A DNA stretch of 51,039 bases from Christensenellaceae bacterium OttesenSCG-928-K19 (GTDB taxonomy: Bacteria; Bacillota; Clostridia; Christensenellales; Christensenellaceae): positions 1 through 51,039 of the forward strand of contig JAJDHD010000015.1 in NCBI GenBank assembly GCA_030266015.1, in the 5' to 3' direction. Within the stretch, counting starts at the first letter, position 1. Each line of letters starts with the position of its first letter. Made by a program: the position numbers and the translations under genes. Shown here piece by piece: positions 41,429 to 50,897 of this stretch. The notes under the pieces were generated by a model. The model made no database searches, was not told the DNA's origin, and saw nothing but the letters and a program-made list of their open reading frames with translations.

Positions 41429-41988
41429 AATACATCTTCGGCCTGGGAAATCCCGGCCTGAAATACAGGAAGACGCGGCACAACGCTGGTTTTTGCGTGG
41501 TGGATATTTTGGCAAAGCGGCATGGTGTCAGGATGAAAAAGTCCGCCAAGATGGAAGCGGAGGTTGGACAGGGCAGCATAGGCGGGCAGCGTGTCACACT
41601 GGTAAAGCCGCTCACTTATATGAACAACAGCGGCTATGCCGTGAGCGCGATTGTAGATTATTATGATGTGGATCCGATTGATCTGCTGGTGGTGTATGAC
41701 GACATAGATATCCCTTTTGGGTCGTTGCGCATACGCGAAAAGGGCAGCCCAGGCACGCACAATGGTATGCGTTCCATTGTGTTCTGCTTGCAGACGGAGG
41801 AGTTTATCCGTGTGCGTGTGGGTATTGGCCGGCCGGCACATTCGCTCACCGGCCACGTGCTGGGCAAATTTGATAAAGAAGACAGGGAGCAGGCGGTGGA
41901 AATGTTTTCCCGCGCGGCGGATGCGTGCGAGTCCATCCTTTCGGATGGCGTGCAAAAGGCGCAGGAAAAATTCCAAAAGGCAAATTAA
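41425..41988 (+). CDS. pth: Peptidyl-tRNA hydrolase
   Basis: 187 residues: IFGLGNPGLKY, TRHNAGF (catalytic His), PLTYMNNSG, VVYDDIDIPFG (catalytic Asp), GSPGTHNGMRSI and RVRVGIGRP. It frees tRNA from dropped-off peptidyl-tRNA. Coupled to glmU. Confidence 0.97.
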   Translation: MKYIFGLGNPGLKYRKTRHNAGFCVVDILAKRHGVRMKKSAKMEAEVGQGSIGGQRVTLVKPLTYMNNSGYAVSAIVDYYDVDPIDLLVVYDDIDIPFGSLRIREKGSPGTHNGMRSIVFCLQTEEFIRVRVGIGRPAHSLTGHVLGKFDKEDREQAVEMFSRAADACESILSDGVQKAQEKFQKAN

Positions 41989-42033
41989 GTGACGGCCGCG
42001 CCTTGTGCTGGGTATTGATAAAGGGAGTAGGAA

Positions 42034-42684
42034 ATGAAGAGAAAATATGTGCTGTTAGGTGTTGTTTTAATTTTGCTGGTTGCGGTGCTGTGCTCGTGTG
42101 GCGTGGTGGGGGAGATTGCGCAGGAGGCAAAAAACATAATGGAGGCCCAGGATGGCAGGCAAATGACCATAGACGATGACGGAACGGTGGAGGTGTTCTA
42201 TGGCACATACCAAATACCGCAGGGCTGGGAGTATTCCGAAAAATATACCATTGACACGGATGCGCTTGCGGGCAAGTTGTTTTTTATTAAAAGCGATGTG
42301 GAGCCAGCGGGGAAATATCCTACAAATATCTCCATAGAATATGGCACAAACAGTTATGGAGTAGAGGATCATGAACGGTTCCGGGATTCGATTCTTGCGC
42401 AGCTGCAAACGCAGATGACTGAAGGCGACGGCATTCTTACAGGCGCGGGGTCGTATACCGCCCAGGGCTACAGGGTTTATCGCTTTGGGATTGGCGAGGA
42501 CGAGTCGGAGGACGGCATAAGTACCGTGCAATATTACATTGTGGGAGACCGGCAATATGTGATGGTGCACATGACGGATTTTCACGATCCTTCTGTGCTA
42601 GACGCGGATGAAGCCGCCCAGCAGATCGTGGACAGCTTTATCTGGATAGAGGATGAAGGGAACTTGGAAGGGCAAGAGGATTAG
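42034..42684 (+). CDS. Lipoprotein of unknown function between pth and mfd
   Basis: 216 residues. Signal peptide ends at the lipobox VLCSC (C22). The mature part (TYQIPQGWEYSEKY, NISIEYGTNSYGVEDHERF, DGISTVQYYIVGDRQYVMVH) has the beta-alpha pattern of small lipoproteins resembling PsbP/DUF-type surface domains, but I cannot assign a family. It occupies the spot of fin (yabK) in B. subtilis, to which it shows no likeness. Confidence 0.8.
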   Translation: MKRKYVLLGVVLILLVAVLCSCGVVGEIAQEAKNIMEAQDGRQMTIDDDGTVEVFYGTYQIPQGWEYSEKYTIDTDALAGKLFFIKSDVEPAGKYPTNISIEYGTNSYGVEDHERFRDSILAQLQTQMTEGDGILTGAGSYTAQGYRVYRFGIGEDESEDGISTVQYYIVGDRQYVMVHMTDFHDPSVLDADEAAQQIVDSFIWIEDEGNLEGQED

Positions 42685-42783
42685 CCCGTGCCCGGCTTGG
42701 ATTTGGGAACATGCAGGGATGGCATGGCGAAATTGGGGATGAGGCTTCGACCGACATATGCTTAAGCAAGGAAGGAAAAGGAC

Positions 42784-45700
42784 TTGAAAAACGCCGTGAG
42801 CGGCATTATAGCAAAAAGCAAAGCATTTGGTGATGTTTTGGAATGGATCCGGGGAGGGCAACTGCCTTGCTCGGTTTTGGGCGTTACAGCGGTAGCCCGG
42901 CCATATGTCGCGCAGGGGCTACAATACGCCGCAAAAAGAACAATTATATATATCACCGCCACAGAGCAGGCGGCGCGCGATTATGCGGCGGCAAGCGGAG
43001 GTTTGTTGTTTCCGGATAACGACCTTAACCTGCGTAATGTGGAAGCAAAGGGGCGCGAAGGAGAGATGGAGCGTATTCGTGCGCTCAAAGATGCGGGTAA
43101 GGGCAGCTTGGTGTTTTTATCCGCGCGTGCGGCAATGACGCGTCTGGTGCCAAAGGACGTTTTTTACGCGGCCTGCTTTTTGCTGGAGTGTGGCAAAAGC
43201 TATGACATGCAGCAGCTGCTAACACTGCTTACACAAGGTGGCTACGAGCGCGCGGGTACGGTGTATTCCAAAGGGGAATTTGCCAAACGCGGTGAGATTG
43301 TGGATGTTTACCCGTCGGATGCGGAACGTCCCCTGCGCATCACGTTTTTTGACGATGAGATTGAAAGTTTACGGTTTTTTGACGCGGAAACCCAAAAATC
43401 CATGGGAAAACCGATACAGAGCTATAAGCTGCCGCCCGCGCGTGAGGTTGTGATGACGGCGGACGCAAAGAAAAAAATGTTTGCTTACCTGAACGGGCAG
43501 TCGCAGGAGTATGAACAGGTCGCCGGCGACATTCGCTATGAGATAGAAGAATATGGTGCGTTTGAGATTGCGGATACGTTTCTTTCGGTTTTGTATGAAA
43601 AAGCAACGATATTCGATTATTTTGAGGACGCGGTGCTGCTGTTTGATGATTTTGAACGTATAGAGAGTGAAGCGAAACGCATTCGCACAGAGTTTGAGGA
43701 TGCACATGCCCGACTGGTACGTAGCTGCGAGGCGTTTGATGCGCAAAAGGACAGCCTGTTACCTTTTCGTGAGATTGTGGATGGCAGGGAAGGGGCTATG
43801 GTGGACTTTGCGGGTAGCACATCCGGTGGGTTAAAGACCACGCATAGCGCGGAATTTGGCATACGCGCCGCTACCGGGGCTTCTGGCAGGATGGATCTGC
43901 TTGCGGCTAATATTAAGAACAGGCTGGAGCATGGTTACAGGGTATACCTGTTTGCCGGGGCAAAGGCGGCTTCGCTGAGCAAAGCGTTGGAGGATTATGA
44001 CTTGTTGGTACCTGTTGCGAAGGAATTTGGCGAGCACAAGGTTGTCATCAGCGAGGGGTATTTGTCAAACGGGTTTGAGGTGGCGTCCCCGCGTATGCTG
44101 GCGCTTGGAACAAATGATATTTTTGGCCGTGTGAAAAAGAAGGTGGGCAAAAAGCGCAAGGCGGATGCGGGAGAGGATATTTTCAGCGATCTTTCGCCCG
44201 GCGATTACGTGGTGCACGATATTCACGGCAAGGGCAAATATATTGGCCTGAAAACAATGGAAGCAGGCGGAAATATTGCCGAATACATGGAGCTAGAATA
44301 CCGTGGCGGGGACAAACTCTATATTCCTACGGCACAGGTAGACAGGGTGCAGAAGTATATCGGTAGCGAGGATGCAGAGGTGCAGCTTAGCAAGCTTGGT
44401 GGCAGGGAATGGGAGAATGCCAAGGCAAAGGTGCGCGAATCTGCTTTAAAGTTGGCGTTTGACCTAGTAGATTTGTATTCCGCGCGCTTTGAGCACAATG
44501 GCTATGCGTTCTCGCCGGACACGGTGTGGCAGCGCCAGTTTGAGGATGCGTTTGAATTTGAGGAGACGGACGGGCAAGTGCAAAGCCTGGTGGAGATTAA
44601 AAAGGACATGGAATCACCGCGCGTGATGGACAGGTTGCTTTTGGGCGATGTGGGCTATGGCAAAACAGAGGTGGCTATGCGAGCCGCCATGAAAGCCGTG
44701 CTGGACAGTAAGCAGGTGGCTGTGCTGGTGCCCACCACGCTGCTGGCGCGCCAGCATTTGCAGACATTCCGCAAGCGGTTTGAAAACTTCCCGGTGACGA
44801 TAGAAGGGCTGACGCGCTTTGGAAAATCACGGCACAAGCAGATTGTGGAGGATGTGCGGCGTGGAAAGGTGGATATTATTATCGGCACGCACCGCCTGCT
44901 GTCGGACGATGTGCGATATAATGACTTGGGCCTGTTGATCGTGGACGAGGAGCAGCGCTTTGGCGTGAACCATAAAGAGAAGATCAAGGTCATAAAGCAG
45001 AGTGTGGATGTGCTGACACTTTCCGCAACGCCCATTCCGCGCACGTTGGAAATGTCACTGACAGGCATACGTGACATGAGTACCATCGACACGCCGCCCG
45101 CTATGCGCGTGCAGCCATATAGCTATGTGATGCGCTATTCAGACGGGCTGCTGCGCGATGCTATTATGCGGGAAATACACCGGGATGGGCAGGCATATTT
45201 TGTATGCAGGCAAATTCGAGAGATGGATAAGCTGATGGACGAGGTCAAGCGCAATGTGCCGGAGGCGCGCGTGGCCGCGGCGCACGGGCAGATGCCAGAG
45301 CATGAGATAGAGCGTGTGGTGAGCGGCTTTATTGAGGGGGAATATGATGTTCTTTTGTGCACCACAATTATAGAAAGTGGCATAGACATCCCCTCGGTGA
45401 ACACGATTGTGGTATATGAGGCGGACAAATTCGGCCTGTCGCAGCTTTACCAATTGAAAGGGCGTGTGGGCAGGAGCGACCAAAGCTCGTATGCCTATTT
45501 CACTTATCTTGGCGACGGAGTGATGAATGAGACTGCGGCAAAGCGCCTGGAGGCCATACGTGAGTTTACCCAGCTTGGCAGCGGTTTTAAGATTGCCATG
45601 CGCGATTTGCAGATTCGCGGGGCGGGCAATATGCTGGGCGCGGAGCAGAGTGGGCATATGGCGACGGTGGGGTATTCCATGTATGTCAAGCTGATGCGCG

Positions 45701-46191
45701 AGGCAGTGCGGATTGCCCGTGGCAAGCGTGTGCAGCCCGAGTTTGAAACAGCGGTGGAGCTGAACGTGCCTGCCTATATCCCAGACAGGTATATAGGCGC
45801 ACAAACGGATAAAATGGATATTTACCGTTTGGTTTCCAAAATTCATAGCCTGGGGGACGCAAAAGCGGCCTCGGCAGAGATTGCGGACAGGTATGGCAAA
45901 ACGCCGAAGGAAGTGGACAACCTGATTCTTGCGGCGGTGATTAAAAGTTATGCACAGCGTGCGGGCATCGCGTCTGTCATCAAAAAGCCAAAGCAGATTG
46001 AGCTGAAATTCTCTGAGCTGGTGCAGCCGGATGTAAAAAAACTGTTAAAGTTGGTAGAAGAATATGGCGAGCATGTTATACTAAGGGCGTCAACGCCTGC
46101 CGTTATTGTGTTTAAGCAGGAAGCAGCCATGCCCACACAGGCGTTTTTCAGTTTTCTGGCAAAGCTGAAAGCGGTGAATGTGGCGAAATGA
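42784..46191 (+). CDS. mfd: Transcription-repair coupling factor
   Basis: 1135 residues. UvrB-like N-terminal part (RGEIVDVYPSDAERPLRITF), CarD-type RNA polymerase-binding domain (GDYVVHDIHGKGKYIG), then RecG-like helicase motifs: LLGDVGYGKTEVA, GTHRLLSD, DEEQRFGV, LSATPIPRTLEMS, TIIESGIDIPSVNT, QLYQLKGRVGRS, and a C-terminal TRCF domain. It removes RNA polymerase stalled at lesions and recruits UvrA. The start is TTG 42784 behind AAGGAAAAGG. Confidence 0.97.
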   Translation: MKNAVSGIIAKSKAFGDVLEWIRGGQLPCSVLGVTAVARPYVAQGLQYAAKRTIIYITATEQAARDYAAASGGLLFPDNDLNLRNVEAKGREGEMERIRALKDAGKGSLVFLSARAAMTRLVPKDVFYAACFLLECGKSYDMQQLLTLLTQGGYERAGTVYSKGEFAKRGEIVDVYPSDAERPLRITFFDDEIESLRFFDAETQKSMGKPIQSYKLPPAREVVMTADAKKKMFAYLNGQSQEYEQVAGDIRYEIEEYGAFEIADTFLSVLYEKATIFDYFEDAVLLFDDFERIESEAKRIRTEFEDAHARLVRSCEAFDAQKDSLLPFREIVDGREGAMVDFAGSTSGGLKTTHSAEFGIRAATGASGRMDLLAANIKNRLEHGYRVYLFAGAKAASLSKALEDYDLLVPVAKEFGEHKVVISEGYLSNGFEVASPRMLALGTNDIFGRVKKKVGKKRKADAGEDIFSDLSPGDYVVHDIHGKGKYIGLKTMEAGGNIAEYMELEYRGGDKLYIPTAQVDRVQKYIGSEDAEVQLSKLGGREWENAKAKVRESALKLAFDLVDLYSARFEHNGYAFSPDTVWQRQFEDAFEFEETDGQVQSLVEIKKDMESPRVMDRLLLGDVGYGKTEVAMRAAMKAVLDSKQVAVLVPTTLLARQHLQTFRKRFENFPVTIEGLTRFGKSRHKQIVEDVRRGKVDIIIGTHRLLSDDVRYNDLGLLIVDEEQRFGVNHKEKIKVIKQSVDVLTLSATPIPRTLEMSLTGIRDMSTIDTPPAMRVQPYSYVMRYSDGLLRDAIMREIHRDGQAYFVCRQIREMDKLMDEVKRNVPEARVAAAHGQMPEHEIERVVSGFIEGEYDVLLCTTIIESGIDIPSVNTIVVYEADKFGLSQLYQLKGRVGRSDQSSYAYFTYLGDGVMNETAAKRLEAIREFTQLGSGFKIAMRDLQIRGAGNMLGAEQSGHMATVGYSMYVKLMREAVRIARGKRVQPEFETAVELNVPAYIPDRYIGAQTDKMDIYRLVSKIHSLGDAKAASAEIADRYGKTPKEVDNLILAAVIKSYAQRAGIASVIKKPKQIELKFSELVQPDVKKLLKLVEEYGEHVILRASTPAVIVFKQEAAMPTQAFFSFLAKLKAVNVAK

Positions 46192-46225
46192 TCTGCATGG
46201 AAATGACCGGGTAAGGATAAATACT

Positions 46226-46255
46226 TTGACAGCGCGGGCGACGTGGTTGTATAAT
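46226..46255 (+). promoter_or_regulatory. Promoter of the PrsA-like gene
   Basis: TTGACA (46226-46231), 18-bp spacer, TATAAT (46250-46255): consensus boxes, 54 bp before the start. Confidence 0.8.
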
Positions 46256-46308
46256 AAAAAAGTTATGACTACAGATTCGTTCAAGTATTTTTGAAAGGAA
46301 CTAGAAGG

Positions 46309-47538
46309 ATGATTGTGTGGAAGAAATGGGCGGCCGTGGTGCTGTGCATTGCAATAGTGTGCGCTTTGGGGGCGTGCTCTATGGTGGAGGTTGACGAGGA
46401 ACGCGACAAAGACCAGACTGTTGCTGTTGTGGATGGCGTTGAGCTGAAAAAAGAAAATTATTACATAGCCCTGAGCAGTATGCTGTATAACTACGGCATG
46501 TCCGTGGAGCAGTTGGAAGAGAGCGATTATGCCGATGAGTACAGGGCGACAGCCTTGTCAAATCTGGTTTCGGACGAGTTGCTTTACCAAAAAGCAGAGG
46601 AACTTGGGATTGTGGATGATTCCGAGGAAAAAAGGGCGGAAATAAAGAAAACGGCGCAGGAGCAACTTTACAGTATGCTGGAATATTACCGTGAGCAGGT
46701 TGCGGCGGATGAAAGTATTGCAGAGGAAGACAAAGAGACGGAAGCCCTGAAAAAATGGGGCAAATACCGTGAAGACGTGAGTATGGACGATATGGAAGCG
46801 TATATTGACTCGCAGGTGCGGGCAAACGCGATCAATGAGTTATATGACCAGCTTATGGCAGAGGTGGACTATACAGAAGAACAGGCGCTGGAATATTACG
46901 ACCAGCAGGTGGATGCACAGCGGCAGTTTATAGAGGAAGACCCAGAGCAGTATATGCCGATGTATGAGGCGTTTGGCAATACGGTTTACGTAAACCCGGC
47001 GGGTTATAAATATGTCAAAAATTTGCTGATCGCCCTTCCGGATGAGGTGCAGAGTGAGATATCCACCCTGCGTGGCGATGGTGATGACGAGGCGGCAAAT
47101 GCGCTGCGGGATGAGGAACTGGCAAAGATTTATGACGAGGCGAACGGTTTGCTAGAGCGTGCCCGTGGCGGCGAGGATTTCGATGCGCTGATTGAGGAAT
47201 ATGGCGACGATCCCGGAATGGAAGCGGAGCCCGCAAAGACATATGGTTACCTTGTGCGCGAAGGCTCGGAGTATGTAGCTGAGTTTGAAGAAGCATCGCT
47301 GGCGTTAGAGAATGAAGGCGATATTTCAGACCTTGTTGCTACGGATTTTGGCTACCATATCATCAAGTATCAAACAGACGGGGAAGGCCCCAAGCCGTTT
47401 GAAACGGTGAAGGACGAGATTATGGAAACGCAGCTAAACAACGCGAAGTCCAGTCATTATTATGAATACATTGAGGAACTGAAGGAAGGTTCCACAATAA
47501 AGGAATACAAAAACAGGTTAACAAACCACGAGATTTAA
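46309..47538 (+). CDS. prsA: PrsA/SurA-like foldase lipoprotein
   Basis: 409 residues. Signal peptide and lipobox ALGAC near residue 23. An N-terminal SurA-type chaperone region (VVDGVELKKENYYIALSSML, later helices) and a parvulin-like PPIase stretch (about residues 230-370; GLLERARGGEDFDALIEEYG, GYLVREGSEYVAEFEEA, TDFGYHIIKYQ). It would fold exported proteins outside the membrane. ATG 46309 with AAAGGA upstream is chosen over TTG 46291. The charge-rich helical insert is longer than in typical PrsA. Confidence 0.88.
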   Translation: MIVWKKWAAVVLCIAIVCALGACSMVEVDEERDKDQTVAVVDGVELKKENYYIALSSMLYNYGMSVEQLEESDYADEYRATALSNLVSDELLYQKAEELGIVDDSEEKRAEIKKTAQEQLYSMLEYYREQVAADESIAEEDKETEALKKWGKYREDVSMDDMEAYIDSQVRANAINELYDQLMAEVDYTEEQALEYYDQQVDAQRQFIEEDPEQYMPMYEAFGNTVYVNPAGYKYVKNLLIALPDEVQSEISTLRGDGDDEAANALRDEELAKIYDEANGLLERARGGEDFDALIEEYGDDPGMEAEPAKTYGYLVREGSEYVAEFEEASLALENEGDISDLVATDFGYHIIKYQTDGEGPKPFETVKDEIMETQLNNAKSSHYYEYIEELKEGSTIKEYKNRLTNHEI

Positions 47539-47546
47539 GTGTATGC

Positions 47547-47577
47547 AAAAAGCGCCCGAAGCAAGGGCGCTTTTTTT
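47547..47577 (+). terminator. Terminator of the PrsA-like gene
   Basis: AAAAAGCGCCC pairs perfectly with GGGCGCTTTTT around GAAGCAA, with seven T. Confidence 0.95.
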
Positions 47578-47731
47578 GTGTGCTTATAACCGTGGGGGTG
47601 ATGCCAGTACCGGATGATGGTGCAGTGACGTAGGCGTTTTAGATGGAGGCCTGGCAAACATGAGTTGGTTTTTACGCTGATTCAGTATATAATATGGGGC
47701 AGGTTGAGTCGATGATTGGGGTATCTTTTGT

Positions 47732-49351
47732 ATGACACAGACACAAAAGAATTTTGTAAAGGGCGCGGCGGTTTTAGGCATTGCCGGGCTGATTGTAAAA
47801 ATTATAGGGGCACTGTTCCGCATTCCGCTGGCCAATGTGGTGGGGACGGAGGGCATGGGTTATTACCAGATGGCCTATCCGGTGTATACGCTTCTTTTGA
47901 CGGTGTCCACGGCGGGACTGCCCACGGCAATCTCCAAGCTGGTGAGCGAGCGTATTGCCCATGGCGATTATGCGGGTGCGCATTACACATTCCAGGTGGC
48001 GCGGCGCGTGCTGCTTTTGATTGGCATTGTCACGGCAATCCTGATGTTTGCGCTTGCCAGGCCTATCTCGAATTTGCAGGCTACGCCGCCCGCCATGTAT
48101 TCGCTTATGGCAATTTCCCCGGCTTTGTTTTTTGTTTCCGTTATGTCGGCATACCGCGGGTATTTTCAGGGAATGCAGAACATGACGCCAACCGCACTCT
48201 CGCAGCTTGTGGAGCAGGCGGGTAAACTAGTTATTGGATTGTCACTTGCCTATGTGATGCTGGAGAGGACGGGCAATCCGGCGTTTGGCGCGATGGGCGC
48301 GCTGATTGGCGTAACGATTGCAGAAGCGGTGGCGCTCTTTTACATGATAGGCGTATATGGCAGGCGGAAGAATGAAATTTTGGCAAACATACCGCAGCTG
48401 GATAAAGATGGAGCAAAAAAGAATTTCAGGCCTATTGTGAAGCAGGTTTTGCTGATTGCCATACCGGTAACGCTGGGGGCATGCGTCATGCCCATTGTGT
48501 CTGCGCTGGATTCGGTTATTGTGTCCCGCACGTTGCAGGACATCGGATATGCGCAAAAAGAGGCGACCTCTATGTATGGCGTGCTGACAGGCGTGGTAAA
48601 TCCGCTCATCAACATGCCCGCCGTGCTTTCGCTGGCGCTTGCCATGAGTCTGGTGCCTGCTATTTCACAGTCAAGCGCGCAGGGCGATACGGCGAATGTA
48701 AAGGCAAAATCCTCCTTTGGATTTAAGCTGGCGCTGCTTGTGGGGCTACCATGCGCTACAGGGTTTATGCTGCTGGCACAGCCCATCATCATGATGCTAT
48801 ATAAAAATGTGCAGGGCAGCGAGCTTGCCATGGCTGTTATGCTGTTCCAAATGCTGTCGTTTGGCGTGCTGTTTTTGACGCTGGTGCAAACGATGACTGG
48901 CATTTTGCAGGGGTTGGGCAAGCCTGTGCTGCCTGTGATTAGTCTGGCGGTGGGTGCAACAGCCAAAGTAGTGGTGAGTATTTTGCTTATCCGTGTACCG
49001 GATATCAATATCTATGGTGCGGCAGCGGGTACCATCTGCTGCTATGCCATTGCGGCGGTTATGGATATCATTTTTGTGGTGCGGCGGTCGGGATTTTCGA
49101 TTTCTATAGTAAACCATATTATTAAGCCTGTGCTGGCGACGGTGGTGATGGGCGTTTGTGTGTATGCTGCCTACCGACTGGTGGGCGGTTATTCCAATAC
49201 AGCGGGTGTGCTTGCGGCAATTTTGGTTGGCATTGTGGTGTATGCTGGTGTTCTTTTACTCACGCGCGGGCTTACTCAGCTCGAGCTGGATATGCTGCCG
49301 GGCGGTGGCAGGCTGGCGAAAGTAATGAAGAAGATGAGGATTTGGAAATGA
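47732..49351 (+). CDS. spoVB: SpoVB/MurJ-like polysaccharide flippase (MOP superfamily)
   Basis: 539 residues with about fourteen membrane helices. The start (KGAAVLGIAGLIVKIIGALF) and RGYFQGMQNMTPTALSQLVEQ are typical of YabM/SpoVB/YtgP flippases, which move lipid-linked wall precursors (lipid II or similar). A yabM-like gene next to mazG is the Bacillus order. The ribosome binding site is weak. The stop overlaps mazG by 4 bp. Confidence 0.9.
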   Translation: MTQTQKNFVKGAAVLGIAGLIVKIIGALFRIPLANVVGTEGMGYYQMAYPVYTLLLTVSTAGLPTAISKLVSERIAHGDYAGAHYTFQVARRVLLLIGIVTAILMFALARPISNLQATPPAMYSLMAISPALFFVSVMSAYRGYFQGMQNMTPTALSQLVEQAGKLVIGLSLAYVMLERTGNPAFGAMGALIGVTIAEAVALFYMIGVYGRRKNEILANIPQLDKDGAKKNFRPIVKQVLLIAIPVTLGACVMPIVSALDSVIVSRTLQDIGYAQKEATSMYGVLTGVVNPLINMPAVLSLALAMSLVPAISQSSAQGDTANVKAKSSFGFKLALLVGLPCATGFMLLAQPIIMMLYKNVQGSELAMAVMLFQMLSFGVLFLTLVQTMTGILQGLGKPVLPVISLAVGATAKVVVSILLIRVPDINIYGAAAGTICCYAIAAVMDIIFVVRRSGFSISIVNHIIKPVLATVVMGVCVYAAYRLVGGYSNTAGVLAAILVGIVVYAGVLLLTRGLTQLELDMLPGGGRLAKVMKKMRIWK

Positions 49352-50766
49352 TAAAGATAAAAGTAATGGAACTACCTGTGTCATTCGACCTTTTTACCTT
49401 TCGGGAGGCAAAGGCGCTGGAGGAGTGCGGGATGGTGGTGTTGCAAAGTGCGCAAGGCAGCGTGGCGGAGGGAATCCGCGGTGTTGCAAGGGAAGTGCAA
49501 ACGCTGGACGGTTTGTTTGAGACTGCACAGGATTTTGATGCGCTTTATGAAGAGGGTGCGAAAAGGATAATGGAGGCTGCACAGGAGCAAGAGGTTGTGT
49601 TTTGCACAATTGGCGACGTCCTTTCAAATGGCTTTGTTGATGCGCTCCGGGAGCGGCGGGCGAAGCTGGAGCTTGTACATGGTGCGGACAGTGTGGCCGG
49701 TGCCCTTCTGTTGGCGGCGCAAAAGCTTGGCGGTATAAACGGTTATGCGGTGGTGGATGCGCGGGAGTTGGAAGAAGCATATCTCGACACATCCAAAGTG
49801 CTTGTTGTGCGTGGGATTGACGACAGCTACACGGCGGCGGATGCCAAGCTGGCATTGCTATGCTGGTATGCGCCGCAGGTACAGGGCGTGCTTGTGCGCG
49901 GGGAGCGGGCGGAGGAAATGGAAATCACAAGGCTGGACCGCATAGAGAGCTTTGGCGAAGGTGCGGTATATGTGCTGCCCGGGCTGAATTTAGCGCAAAA
50001 GGAGATATATAGCTTTTACGATCTGGTGGATGTGCTTAAGATATTGCGCGGCAAAAATGGCTGCCCGTGGGACAGGGAGCAGACACACAAGACACTGCGG
50101 CAATACCTGCTGGAGGAATCATATGAGGTGATGGACGCCATCGACGCGGAGGATATGGATGCGCTATACGACGAACTGGGTGATGTACTGCTGCAAGTGG
50201 TGTTCCACGCAGAAATTGCACGACAGTGCGGGGAGTTCACCCATATAGATGTGACAACCTCTGAATGCGCCAAGATGATTTCCCGCCACACGCATATTTT
50301 TGGCGATGCAAAGGCAGATACGGCGGATGAGGTGGTAACGAACTGGGAAGCGATAAAGCGCAAGGAAAAGGGCAACGAGACCTATACAAGCGTGCTGCGG
50401 GATGTGCCCCGTACCATGGGTGCGATGATGCGCGCGTATAAAATCCAAAAGAAAGCGGGCAATGTGGGGTTTGACTGGGATGACGCACAAGGCGCGCTTG
50501 CCAAGGTGAAAGAAGAAACCGCAGAGTTGGCTGCTGAGATTGCGCGGGGAGATGCGGACGCGGTAGAGGCAGAGGCAGGCGACCTGCTATTTGCGGTGGT
50601 GAATGTGTTGCGTAAATGCGGCGTTAATCCGGAGGTTGCTTTGACGCGCACCTGTGAAAAGTTTATCCGCCGGTTTGAGTATATAGAAAAACATGCGGAA
50701 ATAGACCTGAAAGAGCTTTCGTTGACACAAATGGACACGCTTTGGGAGCAGGCAAAGATGAAATAG
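49348..50766 (+). CDS. mazG: MazG nucleotide pyrophosphohydrolase with degenerate methylase-like N-domain (YabN type)
   Basis: 472 residues. Residues about 225-472 hold two MazG units: LRGKNGCPWDREQTHKTLRQY, LLEESYEVMDAIDAED, DELGDVLLQVVFHAEIA, later KVKEETAELAAEI and EAGDLLFAVVNVLRK, with the EExxE metal sites. They hydrolyse non-canonical NTPs to NMP and pyrophosphate. The N-terminal about 220 residues correspond to the tetrapyrrole-methylase-like domain of YabN but lack the GxGPGD loop, so SAM binding looks lost. ATG 49348 overlaps the flippase stop. Confidence 0.93.
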   Translation: MIKIKVMELPVSFDLFTFREAKALEECGMVVLQSAQGSVAEGIRGVAREVQTLDGLFETAQDFDALYEEGAKRIMEAAQEQEVVFCTIGDVLSNGFVDALRERRAKLELVHGADSVAGALLLAAQKLGGINGYAVVDARELEEAYLDTSKVLVVRGIDDSYTAADAKLALLCWYAPQVQGVLVRGERAEEMEITRLDRIESFGEGAVYVLPGLNLAQKEIYSFYDLVDVLKILRGKNGCPWDREQTHKTLRQYLLEESYEVMDAIDAEDMDALYDELGDVLLQVVFHAEIARQCGEFTHIDVTTSECAKMISRHTHIFGDAKADTADEVVTNWEAIKRKEKGNETYTSVLRDVPRTMGAMMRAYKIQKKAGNVGFDWDDAQGALAKVKEETAELAAEIARGDADAVEAEAGDLLFAVVNVLRKCGVNPEVALTRTCEKFIRRFEYIEKHAEIDLKELSLTQMDTLWEQAKMK

Positions 50767-50798
50767 CAAAATTCGTATAAAAAAACTGTGAAAAGTGG

Positions 50799-50827
50799 TT
50801 GCTTTATGCGAAAAAGTGTATTATAAT
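50799..50827 (+). promoter_or_regulatory. Promoter of the second HU gene
   Basis: TTGCTT (50799-50804), 17-bp spacer, TATAAT (50822-50827). Confidence 0.8.
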
Positions 50828-50897
50828 CGAGCTTGTACGAAAAGTGCGCGGCATAGAAAACGTGTGCTATCATAATATTCTAAAGGAGGAACTAGTT

